Counted from the stretch's first letter, positions 8,727-17,030 are shown. The stretch is DNA of 25,219 bases from Mesaphorura yosii (GCA_009869945.1 WIXG01000712.1:1-25219); one strand, 5' to 3'. A program made the numbers and translations. Notes: generated by a model not told the origin, from the sequence alone.

Positions 8727-9005
8727 ATGGCTACAATTCGTGTACTTTTCTTCCTCTTATTGATTGCGCTGGCTGCTGTGGTAGCTGAAGAAGCAGCAGC
8801 ACGCCAAGAGAAACGATTTGAACATGACGGGAAGACCATTTCCATTTGCTGGACTTCAGGAATCCCTGGGTCAGGATTTCCTTACCCATGCCGTCGTAGT
8901 GCCCTGCTGCCGGAGTCTGAAGGACGTCAGGAAGAAAGACTGGAACCAGCGTCAGCGCTGACGAAGGAGGCACGAATCTGTACTCCTTGGGAATGCGACC
9001 CGTAA
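8727..9005 (+). CDS. Small secreted preproprotein-like peptide, unknown function
   Basis: Single-exon frame of 92 residues with a strong signal peptide (MATIRVLFFLLLIALAAVVA), then an acidic/Ala/Gln stretch ending in a dibasic site (RQEKR, about residues 26-30). The remaining peptide of about 60 residues has four cysteines (SIC, YPC, RIC, WEC). That layout (signal, short pro-region, KR site, Cys-containing peptide) is seen in precursors of neuropeptides, antimicrobial peptides and other secreted peptides; no specific family is recognised. The start is fixed by the TATA box at 8664. A second frame stays open across the C-terminal half (8870-8965), so a frameshift or an unrecognised intron cannot be excluded for the tail. 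No AATAAA lies close behind the stop. Confidence 0.6.
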   Translation: MATIRVLFFLLLIALAAVVAEEAAARQEKRFEHDGKTISICWTSGIPGSGFPYPCRRSALLPESEGRQEERLEPASALTKEARICTPWECDP

Positions 9006-9286
9006 ACCGATCCGTCGGATCACTGGATCCGGACACTCAATATTGTGCCAGCCGCTGCTGCAGGTTACGTAGTATTCTTATCAATAGCTTATCAATGAAT
9101 TAGAATTGCTTAATTGTTAATTTGCTGATGATGTCATTTGACTTTTTCACAAAACCTGAATTAAAATGACGCATTTAGATGAATGAACGAATGAATGAAT
9201 CCGGTTTTGAGGTCCACGTCTGCGATACGATTCTGCGCGCCTTTTGTCATTTAAATTTCCCGTACGTCAATTGTGCGCAGTGTGTG

Positions 9287-9294
9287 TATAAATA
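9287..9294 (+). promoter_or_regulatory. TATA box (TATAAATA) of the secreted Nudix gene
   Basis: TATAAATA sits 54 bases before the position where the leader would reach the ATG at 9348, with an initiator-like TCAGAATCAGG near 9306-9316. It also decides the start codon: the longer in-frame ATG at 9273 lies upstream of the TATA box and is unlikely to be in the mRNA. Confidence 0.6.
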
Positions 9295-9347
9295 TAATCT
9301 CGTTATCAGAATCAGGAGCCAAAAAAGCTTCATTTAATTCTGCCGTC

Positions 9348-9887
9348 ATGAAGAAATCTGTTCTCGGCTTAATTCTCCTCACTTTTCTGGTGCTTGACTC
9401 CATCGTAGCCAATGCAGCCGTTGACAGGTACCTTGCAGGGCTCGTCCTCTACAGAAATAGCACCAGCCGCAGCCGCGCCACCGGAATCGAGTACTTGCTC
9501 CTGAAGAAGGCTCGTGGTGACAAAGAATGGCAGCCCGCCAAAGGTAAGGTCGAACCTGACATCGACGCCTCCATATTCGACGGCGCTATTCGTGAAGTGC
9601 TGGAGGAGACCGGGTTCACTCCATCTGATTACGACTCGGTCTCGTACGAGAGCCTCCACCTGGTACACCAGTACGTGGCTCGTGACGGCATCGCCAAGCA
9701 GGTCGATATGTGGCCCGCATGTGTGAACAAGTCAGCTGCTTCGAGGCCAGTAACCTTATCTCATGAACATTCCAGATTCAAATGGGTCGCCATTAAGAAG
9801 GTAAAGGAGCTAGTTAATAAACGCTGGTTTCAGAACGTTTTCGAGCCGACGGAGGAGTTTCTCAAGGCTCGCCGAATGAATTTGTAA
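9348..9887 (+). CDS. Secreted NUDT2-like Nudix hydrolase
   Basis: Intronless frame of 179 residues. Residues 1-23 are a signal peptide (MKKSVLGLILLTFLVLDSIV to the NA-A junction). The rest aligns along its length with the Ap4A hydrolase (NUDT2) branch of the Nudix family: AGLVLYRN at 30-37, EYLLLKKA at 48-55, W61 with QPAKGKVEP (62-70), the Nudix helix AIREVLEETGF (80-90), W122 and LSHEHSRFKW (137-146). NUDT2 enzymes split diadenosine tetraphosphate in the cytosol or nucleus, so secretion is unusual. The Nudix box is also odd: two extra residues lie between the GK and the REVLEE helix, and the usual first Glu position is Ile 72. The metal-binding REVLEE core is intact. N-glycosylation sequons occur at 37-39 and 127-129. 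It stands alone, with its own TATA box and a poly(A) signal at 9923. Confidence 0.85.
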   Translation: MKKSVLGLILLTFLVLDSIVANAAVDRYLAGLVLYRNSTSRSRATGIEYLLLKKARGDKEWQPAKGKVEPDIDASIFDGAIREVLEETGFTPSDYDSVSYESLHLVHQYVARDGIAKQVDMWPACVNKSAASRPVTLSHEHSRFKWVAIKKVKELVNKRWFQNVFEPTEEFLKARRMNL

Positions 9888-9922
9888 TTCACATGATAGC
9901 GCAACCACAGTCAGAAAAAATC

Positions 9923-9928
9923 AATAAA
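9923..9928 (+). terminator. Poly(A) signal AATAAA of the Nudix gene
   Basis: AATAAA lies 36 bases after the Nudix stop codon and is followed by CT/TTTC-rich sequence. This is consistent with cleavage shortly downstream. Confidence 0.6.
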
Positions 9929-10028
9929 TTCGCTTCACTCTGCACTTTCGCTTCTACTCTCACTGGTACTTCCTCCAGTCGTACGGCATATATGTACGGA
10001 TATGTAATGGATTTTAATCACCCGAATC

Positions 10029-10418
10029 TCATCGTTGGTCCAATTCCAATTCGTATCGAGCAATTACAGAGATGATTAATACGATAAGAGCCCCAACTAA
10101 TACCCACAATCCATAATATTCAAATTTTTACCGTACGTAGATCTTCGTGATTACACTCACCTTCATCGCTATCGCAGTCTGCATCACAATATCCGAATAC
10201 TACAGAGTGCTACGTGACACAGGGCAGCTGATAAGCGTCGGCATCTACGCCGCTGACTCCGCCAGCAACGGCGGCGGCTGCGATTACCGTTATCACTCCC
10301 ATCGATCGAGAAAGAAGATCGAAGTTGATCTGGCCATCAAAATCTGCATCATACCAATGCTCCTCAATTGCACCCTGTTCATTGTTTGCAAACGGATTCG
10401 AAATCCTGATTGGCGTCA
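10029..10418 (-). CDS. Putative small Asp-rich two-helix membrane protein, partial
   Basis: Three minus-strand segments can be chained by phase-matching splice sites. Exon A is 10418-10258 (acceptor ATTTGCAG), exon B is 10209-10161 (acceptor CACGTAG, donor GAAG|GTGAGT) and exon C is 10096-10029 (acceptor GTATTAG). The introns are 48 and 64 bases, and the chain ends at a TGA at 10031-10029. The product contains an acidic stretch (HWYDADFDGQINFD), a hydrophobic segment (VITVIAAAAVAGG), a second acidic Cys-bearing stretch (FGYCDADCDSDE) and a strong transmembrane helix (VGALIVLIISVIARYELELD) just before the stop. The donor after exon A (GGA|GTCAGC) is weak, so the join A to B is less sure than B to C. 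No start codon with a signal sequence was found upstream, so the 5' end is missing. The function and family are not recognised. Confidence 0.4.
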
Positions 10419-10689
10419 CTGCAAATATTCGGCATTAAATTCAGTCAAGGAGTGTTGTCTGCACTTGCTTCAAGCTGACGTTCGGATTATGGAGCCTGAT
10501 AGCAGTCATTCTTGCTGCAGGTTACTTCGGAATATTATTGGCCCATGTTGCGTGAGTCAATGCAAATGCAGGATTCAGAGTCCAAGTTACAATCAGAGTT
10601 ATAGTATGATAGAGAGGCGGAGAGTGCAAGAGAGAGGAAAAGAGTCAGACAAGGAGAGAAATACGAACCCTAATTTTTTTTTTAAATGC

Positions 10690-10950
10690 TGAGTTTATGC
10701 AGGTAAGATGTATTCTTATCATAAGATTCCGTGTTCAATAGAAATGTACATGGTTTAACTTATCATTATTTCATAAGGGCGCTTAATTTCAAATGACGAC
10801 AGGTTATATCAACTCGCGGAATTTTGGTGAACTTGAATATTTAACAACATCACATCGTAAGATGGATGACATTTGAATATGAAAAGTACTTGTAACCTTA
10901 ATTGGAGTGTTTCTCATATCCGGTGAGAGTGTCTGCCACTTTTCTTGCCA
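10690..10950. other. AT-rich spacer
   Basis: No supported gene. The sequence around 10700-10880 is AT-rich, with several GATA-like words but no feature that can be named. Confidence 0.4.
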
Positions 10951-10952
10951 AC

Positions 10953-11392
10953 CTAAAGCGCCCGAAGCCTCTTGTACATAATTTCCATGAAAAATGTCAC
11001 CGCCGCAGTGCCAATCAGAATTCCCTACAACTTAATGGCTCATAACATCGCCGTATTGAAAGACAACCGTTGAAATACGAATGGTGACGCTGATCCGGTT
11101 CCTCGAAACTCTTTTGAGTCACCAGCCAGGTATAGTCCGTCCCAGAATTTTGGCAAAATTCCAGCTTGCATCGGCCGCATGATAAACTCTTTGATTGGTT
11201 CTTGTAAATGTCCATCAACCTGAAAGATATACCTTTGGTTACTGTCCCAAACTTCTTTGACCGTATTACATTACATGATGTCGTCATTGGGATAACGGCT
11301 ACAAATTTGGCGAATTGATCGTCTAACAAATTTTTTGAATACCAACCGAGTACCGGTATCAAACCAGGCTGCAAGGCAGAGGCCCCAATCAT
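10953..11392 (-). pseudogene. Ionotropic-receptor-type C-terminal relic
   Basis: The minus strand encodes LQPGLIPVLGWYSKNLLDDQ and FAKFVAVIPMTTSCN. A likely 50-base intron follows (11269-11220, donor AAT|GTAATA, acceptor CTTTCAG), then VDGHLQEPIKEFIMRPMQAG, ILPKFWDGLYLAG and, in the same frame, a last membrane helix (GILIGTAAVTFFMEIMYKRL) with a stop at 10955-10953. This is the layout of the end of a divergent arthropod ionotropic receptor: S2 ligand-binding lobe, then the final helix and a very short tail. Two stop codons (TGA, then TAG) interrupt the frame between AML and GILIG, and the first two helices and pore are absent upstream, so the copy appears dead. A small unseen intron removing the two stops is an alternative. 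Sequence divergence makes the family call tentative. Confidence 0.45.
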
Positions 11393-11700
11393 TCCAGTTA
11401 GGGTTCTGGCAGGCTAATGGCGACTCTGACATGAAGAATGATCGAATATTCGCAATGCACTAAAGAACATGAAAAACAAAACTCTTGACGAAACAAACAA
11501 GGCAAATGTGACATGAGTCAATTACATTAGTCAATTGTTGAATCGTGCCTTATCAGAACACGTACAAGATGAAGTAATTAAATTCCCAATTAAATTTCAC
11601 AGGAGACCTTTGTACCCAATCAAGGCTTCAAGTGCTGACTCGGATAGCAACTGATGGCTTCAAATACCAACGTCGGATGAGCATATGTCTCACATTTTGC
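11393..11700. other. Spacer and 5' region of the crystallin/aerolysin-like gene
   Basis: About 300 AT-rich bases. An upstream in-frame ATG at 11632 exists, but the signal peptide starts at 11704. No clear TATA box was seen. An acceptor-like CACAG at about 11600 could belong to a leader intron. Confidence 0.4.
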
Positions 11701-11703
11701 AAA

Positions 11704-13014
11704 ATGGCACGATTTGCGTTCGCACAGTTTTTGTGGCTCCTGGCGCTCCTGGCGGCGCCATTAACATCCGGGCTGACCACAATCCGCTTGTACGAGCATT
11801 CCAACTTTGGGGGCTCCTCCACGGTCTGCTCCGACCTGGAAGACTTTAGTTACTGCTGGCTCGGCGCGTTCAACAACAAAATGACGTCTTACCGAATCGA
11901 AAGCGGTTCCTGTGTAATCATGTACGACGAGAACCCGCCAGGTGGCTTCTCATTCTGGTCGGACGGCGACGTTGCCAACGTTGGCTCAGAGTACAACGAC
12001 CAAGTCAGCAGTATGTCTTCCTGTGGGCGGAGCACGACCACTGCTGGCTGTCCCGAGGGAACCTTCGTCCGCACGGTGGAGTGGGCTAACGACGAGCTGC
12101 GTCGGGGCGTGCGTCTCCATTGCATGTACCCCAACACAACCACACAGACGTCGGCGGTGTTGTACACACACCCCGAAGACGAAGAAGCGGACCTGCCCCA
12201 GCGCCAGACCTGCGACGGGGTTCACGGTATTGCCTTCAAGCGTGACGAGCAAAAAGAAGCCGACGTGAGTCTGACGCCCGTCTGCAGGCCCGGCGAGACC
12301 GAGGGCAACACGATCATGTGTGGAGAACGCCAGGCCGTCGTCGGGATCCACGTCGAAAAGGAGAACCTTTCGAACCAAATCAAAAGCTCGACTCTGTTCT
12401 GCCAAGATGTGGGCAACATTGAAGAATTCTGCGCTGCATTCGACCGCCTGGAGCAGCTTTTCATTTGCGATGCCACGAACGCAGCTGCCCCGCTGAAGTG
12501 CACGCACGCCAAACGAATCGGGTACGGAGTGTCGAGCTCCATGACCGAATCGGAGCGATACGAGCACATTTTCTATCAGCAATACGGTTTCAATATCAGT
12601 TACGCGGGTTTTGGCCTGAAAACCAATTTCCAGTTCCAAATTGGGGAAAGCGAAGTCACGGGCTATGATTGGACGAAGACAACAGGTGAGACATGGAGTG
12701 AGGAAGTTACGCTTACTGTCGAGGCGGAGGCACCACCTGGCTGCAGGACGACTGTGACAGAAGTTGTTGGCGACTGCTCATTTATGAAGGTGAGACCATC
12801 CATCTTCATCCGGACTGACGAGTGTGTGGACCGCAAACCCTACGTGACTTGGGAACGGATTCCAGAGGGCGCTAGTTCTAGTGGCAAATTCAAATACACG
12901 AGTCATGCCCCGGAGATCCTGCTGACACCAGCGGCGGGAGCGAATGTGGGTGTCCCTCACCAAAAAATTCGACCTGATAAAGTCAATCTTGATAATATTG
13001 TGAAATTAAATTAG
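11704..13014 (+). CDS. Secreted beta/gamma-crystallin domain plus aerolysin-like region protein
   Basis: One uninterrupted exon of 436 residues. Residues 1-23 form a signal peptide (MARFAFAQFLWLLALLAAPL). Residues about 25-108 are a beta/gamma-crystallin domain with two Greek-key motifs (TIRLYEHSNFGG; VIMYDENPPGGFSFWSDGD) and both calcium-clamp hexads matching N/D-N/D-x-x-S/T-S (NNKMTS and NDQVSS). A Cys-rich middle part follows (about 110-280). The C-terminal third is a Ser/Thr-rich amphipathic beta region (YGFNISYAGFGLKTNFQF, then TTGETWSEEVTLTVEAEAPP and GCRTTVTEVVGDC) that resembles the insertion and receptor-distal part of aerolysin/ETX-MTX2-type beta-pore-forming proteins. Fusions of crystallin and aerolysin-like domains are known from amphibian skin complexes and scattered invertebrates. 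A defensive or digestive secreted role is inferred. The crystallin call is firm and the aerolysin call moderate. An earlier ATG at 11632 would hide the signal peptide. Confidence 0.75.
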   Translation: MARFAFAQFLWLLALLAAPLTSGLTTIRLYEHSNFGGSSTVCSDLEDFSYCWLGAFNNKMTSYRIESGSCVIMYDENPPGGFSFWSDGDVANVGSEYNDQVSSMSSCGRSTTTAGCPEGTFVRTVEWANDELRRGVRLHCMYPNTTTQTSAVLYTHPEDEEADLPQRQTCDGVHGIAFKRDEQKEADVSLTPVCRPGETEGNTIMCGERQAVVGIHVEKENLSNQIKSSTLFCQDVGNIEEFCAAFDRLEQLFICDATNAAAPLKCTHAKRIGYGVSSSMTESERYEHIFYQQYGFNISYAGFGLKTNFQFQIGESEVTGYDWTKTTGETWSEEVTLTVEAEAPPGCRTTVTEVVGDCSFMKVRPSIFIRTDECVDRKPYVTWERIPEGASSSGKFKYTSHAPEILLTPAAGANVGVPHQKIRPDKVNLDNIVKLN

Positions 13015-13330
13015 GGTTAATAAATTAAAATTGTGACACCAGTGCATTCAAGAATAAACATGATTTCTGCAATTTAAGGACGACGTGGACGACATAATAA
13101 TTGAGGCCGAGGATTCCATATTTGTCAAACTGATTGATTTGTTTTCGTCGAATCGTTACTCTTTCTCTGCTATTCTTGGTCCTGTTCCTTTTCCTATACA
13201 ATTACACCAATACGTGCATCGACAGCAAAACAATATTAAAGTATTGAACTAACAAAACAACCTGTCAATAATCCTCTTCTGTGACCTATTTTACAATAAC
13301 TTTAAAACAAGCAGACAATTTTCGTGCTAG
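13015..13330 (+). other. 3' region of the crystallin/aerolysin-like gene
   Basis: AATAAA occurs right after the stop (13019-13024) and again near 13055, giving the likely poly(A) signals. A frame of about 57 codons (13078-13251) is open on the plus strand but carries no recognisable domain or start. Confidence 0.45.
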
Positions 13331-13406
13331 CTGACGGCGGTGACGGCTGCCCGGATGAAACCGATTTACGATTCTATAATTGCGCTGAGTCAGAAGATTT
13401 TATGAG
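13331..13406 (+). other. Possible orphan exon with an LDL-receptor class A-like end
   Basis: This 76-base segment has a strong donor (ATGAG|GTGAGT) and an acceptor (TCGTGCTAG). It would encode DGGDGCPDETDLRFYNCAES, resembling the acidic calcium-binding end of an LDLa module (D-x-C-x-D-x-T-D ... C). No partner exons were recognised on either side, so it may be a relic or a chance match. Confidence 0.25.
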
Positions 13407-13861
13407 GTGAGTCATTCTTGTTTCAGTTAATATCTTGGGACAATTTATTCAATTCTAATTCCTTGTAACAAGACAGTTTAATGGAAAGGGTGAAAGGGAC
13501 GAGAGCATTTGAACAGAAACTCCTATAGCCATGTCTATCGAATTTGAAGCACGAGCTCCATTTCTTTGAATGCGCTAGCATAAAATCACGCGCCATGTCC
13601 CGAAGCCGTGGGTTGGCAACTGGCTCGGTGTGGAAGTGGTTATCTAGTACTCGTAGGCCACGACCGTCGGCTCGTTGGTCAGGTCGACTCTTGCAAACCC
13701 AGCAGTCATGCATGAATCACGAATGAATTGGCGTTTCGTTGTGGTACTCATTAAAGGAATCACTATCAGGCAGTGTCCGTCTCCGCCTCCCGCCAGGGGC
13801 TCACAAGAATCACGGATGCCACACCTCCCTCTGAGCCTCCTCATCCTGTCCCCTCCAGGCA
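13407..13861. other. Stretch before the LRR relic, no gene resolved
   Basis: Open frames exist on both strands but change often. The GC content rises toward the right, like the LRR relic, so this may be its eroded N-terminal part. No F-box or other domain could be read with confidence. Confidence 0.3.
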
Positions 13862-15369
13862 CCACAAATGACGCCGAGGCGCTCCAGGCCGCCGCCGCTC
13901 TCGTCCGTGATTTCAACTTCGGGTCCGCTGACGCCATCAAGTCACTTGAATGCTGTTATGGGGCGGAAGGAATGGAGTCTCGGCTCTGGCACCTGTTCAA
14001 GCTCGTCTCCTCCAGCGCTCGCCACCTCACGTTGGGGCTGGCACTCCCGGAGGCGGCGACAGAGTGGGAATTTTATAGCTCGACACCAGCCTGGCTGCAG
14101 GAGGAGAACAGGCTCGCACCTTCGTCTTCAATCCGCTTCGACCTGTCGCCCCAATGCGGGGAAGATGTTGGCTTTGGGGGCATCGAAAAAGATGCGGCCC
14201 GCAAGATCATGGCGGCCGCCTCGAATCTGAAGTCCGTGCACTGCTCCCGCTCTGAACACGTGGTCCCGTTTCGGGGGTCCCCCGCTTAAATTTTGATGGC
14301 TCTTGTGGAAGCGCCCGCAGGCAATTCCGCCTGGCTGGAGAATTTCCTGTAGCTTGACGTCACGCTGGAAAACATCTGGGCATTAGCGCCACAGCTGGAG
14401 AGATTTCAATTTGTCAGACTGCGCACGCTGTCGATCAGCACCCCAGAAACGCTTTAAGGCCAAATTTTTTCTCGCGGTTTCTGGAAAATAGCTGCCCAGC
14501 TCTGGAATCTTTCCGAATGACGAATCTCGTCCCGCCGAACCAGACCGAGAGCGCGTTTACCCTTGAACCCTCCAACCGGTTCCCATCGAGGAACCTGTGC
14601 CTGCATCGCTGCCAGGCGTGACTGAATTCCAATTTAAAACCCGCCAGACGGCGCCCGCCATCGTCACATCGCCCATGTTTCCACGCTCGCTCGATGGCGC
14701 CAGAAAGATGCTGCTCCTCATGCGCAGGTTTCCGAATCTCCTCGCCGTCGTGACGAATCTCGACACTTGCATGGCGCTCGTGAAGCTCTGCCAGTGCCTG
14801 CAGCGTGAGGAGGCATTGGCCAGCCTGCCCACACGCAGATGTTTGAGGGCGCCACCTGGCCTGCAGTTTCGAGACTGACCCTCGAAGTGTCGCACGCCGC
14901 CGTGGGTGCGGAACCCGACATTTCCCTCATGCGGCGACGGCGGGCCTGCTGAGCGAAATAATTCCCAGCCTCCAGCAATTTGTCGTGCAGCTTGGCGCTG
15001 ATCGTCTGGCGTGGAAGGTGACCTCTGACCTGAGCTCTGTCCTGGGCTGATATTTAGGCTAAGTGGGATCGTCACGGCCGAGATTCGCAATTTGTACAGG
15101 TCATGGACCCTCGCACCGCCTCTTGGAGTGTGCAAAACGGGAGTGAACATGCATTCCGCCCCTCAGAGGCTCTCGATTCGAGGAATAACCCGCTCCTTCA
15201 CTCGGCAGCACGTTGACACGTCGACACGTGCGAAGTTTTGCCTGCATGTGACTAATTTACTCGCTCACATTCCGCACGCCGTCAAACCAGGCCTGGAGCT
15301 CCAAGTTGAAGCCGCACTCTTTCTGGAGGACATCAACGCCTGCAAGAACCCCAGAAACATCCTCCACTG
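13862..15369 (+). pseudogene. Leucine-rich-repeat (F-box/LRR-type) pseudogene
   Basis: A GC-rich stretch reads in pieces as a leucine-rich, LRR-superfamily protein: AIKSLECCYGAEGMESRLWH, LVSSSARHLTLGLALPEA, AARKIMAAASNLKSVHC, then in the same frame past stops WALAPQLERFQFVRLRTLSI, SCPALESFRMTNLVPPNQ and, after frame changes, LLSEIIPSLQQFVVQLGADR and LLAHIPHAVKPGLELQVEAA. In-frame stops occur at 14287-14289 (TAA), near 14350 (TAG), near 14455 (TAA) and near 14612 (TGA), and at least two frame changes follow before a final TGA at 15367-15369. The alternating SxLxxLxL pattern fits the LRR parts of F-box proteins that choose ubiquitination targets, but no F-box was found, so the family call is limited to LRR-like. 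The amount of damage shows a long-dead gene. Confidence 0.6.
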
Positions 15370-15808
15370 AAGACTCGAACAACGCCTCTTCGTATTTGTA
15401 CAAATTTGCGCATAGTTGCATTTACATGTGTTTACAGTTGCCCATTTCATGCAATTATGAGTGAAATGTTGTCATTCTTAATAAAATATGGCGTGACATG
15501 ATTAACATCAGCTTATTTTTAAAACATTCGCGAAATGTACAGAATATTTGCTTGCTATATATTAAATTGAACTTGAGCATGATAAGTGATTGCACGTGGC
15601 CAACGAACATTGCAGTGCAATTCAACTAAATTGGACATTGAAATTGAATAAATAACAGAGTTGTTGAGATTCTACGAGCCAATTAGCCAGTTGTCACTCA
15701 GACACCTGGACTTTTCGATTGCGAAGTTAATTTGCGCATTGTCTTGTTAGTAAAAACTGTAGGTTGACAATTTCAAGCTATCAGTGAAGTCACACAATAC
15801 AATTAAGG
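15370..15808. other. Spacer and promoter region of the LPMO gene
   Basis: About 440 AT-rich bases with no open frame worth naming. It must contain the LPMO promoter, but no TATA box with proper spacing to 15809 is evident. Confidence 0.4.
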
Positions 15809-16447
15809 ATGTACAAACTTGCGCTAGTTGCCGTTCTCGCCGTCGCAATCGCCTCGGTGGTGTCGGGCCACGGACGGCTCATGAAGCCCCCGAATCGCTC
15901 CTCCATCTGGCGTTTCCCAGAATTCCAGGCGCAGAACCCGCCTCCGAACTACAGCGACAGCGAACTGTACTGCGGGCAACTTTTCCAGCCTGAAAACCCG
16001 GGTTCGGAGTGCGGCGTGTGTGGCGACCCGCTTTCGGCGCCCGCTCCGCGCCCCAACGAACACGGGGGTACTTACGGGCTCGGAGTTGTGACGGGGCGCT
16101 ACACGCCCGGGCAGCTTATCGACGTCGAAGTGGAACTCACGGCCGCACACAAAGGATTCATGGAATTTCGCCTCTGCACCGACCGCCGAACGGAGACACA
16201 AGCGTGCTTCAATCAGCATTTGCTCCGTCTGGAAAATGGCAGCACAAGAGTCGAAGTGCCGCACCCGGGAAAAGGATTCTACTTTGTGAAGGTTCAGCTC
16301 CCGGAGGACGTGCGCTGCTCGGAGTGCGTCATTCAATGGAATTATCGGACTGGAAATCGTTCAGGCGAATGCGAAGACGGATCAACAGCCGTTGGGTGCG
16401 GACCACAGGAGACATTCAGAGGATGTGCTGATGTCGTCATTAGTTAA
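15809..16447 (+). CDS. Secreted AA15-type lytic polysaccharide monooxygenase
   Basis: Intronless frame of 212 residues. The signal peptide (1-20, MYKLALVAVLAVAIASVVSG) ends exactly before His 21, so the mature protein starts with the copper-binding His (HGRLMKPPNRSSIWRF) as in all LPMOs. The second histidine-brace His is 114 (TAAHKG) and the axial aromatic is Phe 203 in QETFRGCADV. Family cysteines are present (CGVCGD, RLCT, CFNQH, CSECVIQW, CADVV). AA15 enzymes oxidatively cut chitin or cellulose and occur widely in arthropods, for feeding or cuticle remodelling. The catalytic module is complete with no linker or carbohydrate-binding module, as is common for short arthropod AA15 proteins. 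One unusual spot is GNRSG, where the family normally has GNSWG. The gene is isolated, between a dead LRR gene and a mariner relic, and uses G/C-rich codons. Confidence 0.9.
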   Translation: MYKLALVAVLAVAIASVVSGHGRLMKPPNRSSIWRFPEFQAQNPPPNYSDSELYCGQLFQPENPGSECGVCGDPLSAPAPRPNEHGGTYGLGVVTGRYTPGQLIDVEVELTAAHKGFMEFRLCTDRRTETQACFNQHLLRLENGSTRVEVPHPGKGFYFVKVQLPEDVRCSECVIQWNYRTGNRSGECEDGSTAVGCGPQETFRGCADVVIS

Positions 16448-16571
16448 ATGCTTCGGGTCATGAAAAATTGCTGGGATTCTTCGAAATGCAGCTGAAAAGG
16501 ACCAATTTGCATACACATAAATATTCTAAACTGCGTAAACCCGGGGCACATATTTATCGGGCCAATACCCA

Positions 16572-17030
16572 GCCCAAATTCATCATGAGCTGAAACGTGT
16601 CTATGGCAGCGATTGCCCCTCATACGAAGCTGTCCGTAATTGGTGCAAGAAGTTTTCGCATTGAGAGGAAAGTGTAACAGATGCGCCCAGAACTGGAAGG
16701 CCTCGTGCGGTGAACACAGACATTAACATTGCAGAGGTTAAGGGTGTATTGGACAAAGATAGGAGGCAAACGCTTCGTGAGATTGCGCAAAAAACCAAGC
16801 TTACTTTCTATGCCGTCAGAAAAATAATCACAGCCTCGCTTAACCTCATCTTTCTTTGTGCGCGACGGATTCCGGAAGTTTTGAACGAGGAGCAAAAACA
16901 GAAAAGGAAAAATGCTTCAGAAGAAATCTTTTTCTCCACCACTTGGACCCTGAATTTTTTTAGAAACAAATTCTCACCGGAGATGAAACACACGCAAAAT
17001 TCGTGTGCACATTGGCTGCAAAGCGCTTGA
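16572..17030 (+). mobile_element. Mariner-type transposase N-terminal relic
   Basis: Plus-strand pieces match the helix-turn-helix part of mariner transposases: QIHHELKRVYGSDCPSYEAV then RNWCKKFSH and a TGA; after the break, VNTDINIAEVKGVLDKDRRQ, TLREIAQKTKLTFYAVRKII and PEVLNEEQKQKRKNASEE, ending near 17030 soon after a FSPEMKHTQN segment that corresponds to the start of the catalytic domain. The catalytic acidic residues are missing, a stop and at least one frame change are present, and no terminal inverted repeats were found. It is a short dead copy. Confidence 0.75.

Noticed and set aside
10147..10692. A 181-codon plus-strand frame with many cysteines and a hydrophobic start
   Set aside because: It mixes different properties, ends in a low-complexity A/T run and is antisense to the phase-consistent minus-strand exons; only its short helix in another frame was kept as a weak observation.
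11986..12639. A 217-codon minus-strand frame under the crystallin/aerolysin-like gene
   Set aside because: It is antisense to a firmly supported gene and shows no domain, which is common in GC-rich coding DNA.
14557..15150. A 197-codon minus-strand frame in the LRR relic
   Set aside because: No domain or signal was recognised, and the plus strand shows leucine-repeat sense motifs, so the minus frame is chance.
15824..16336. A 170-codon minus-strand frame under the LPMO
   Set aside because: The plus strand has the complete LPMO with catalytic residues; the minus frame is a shadow.
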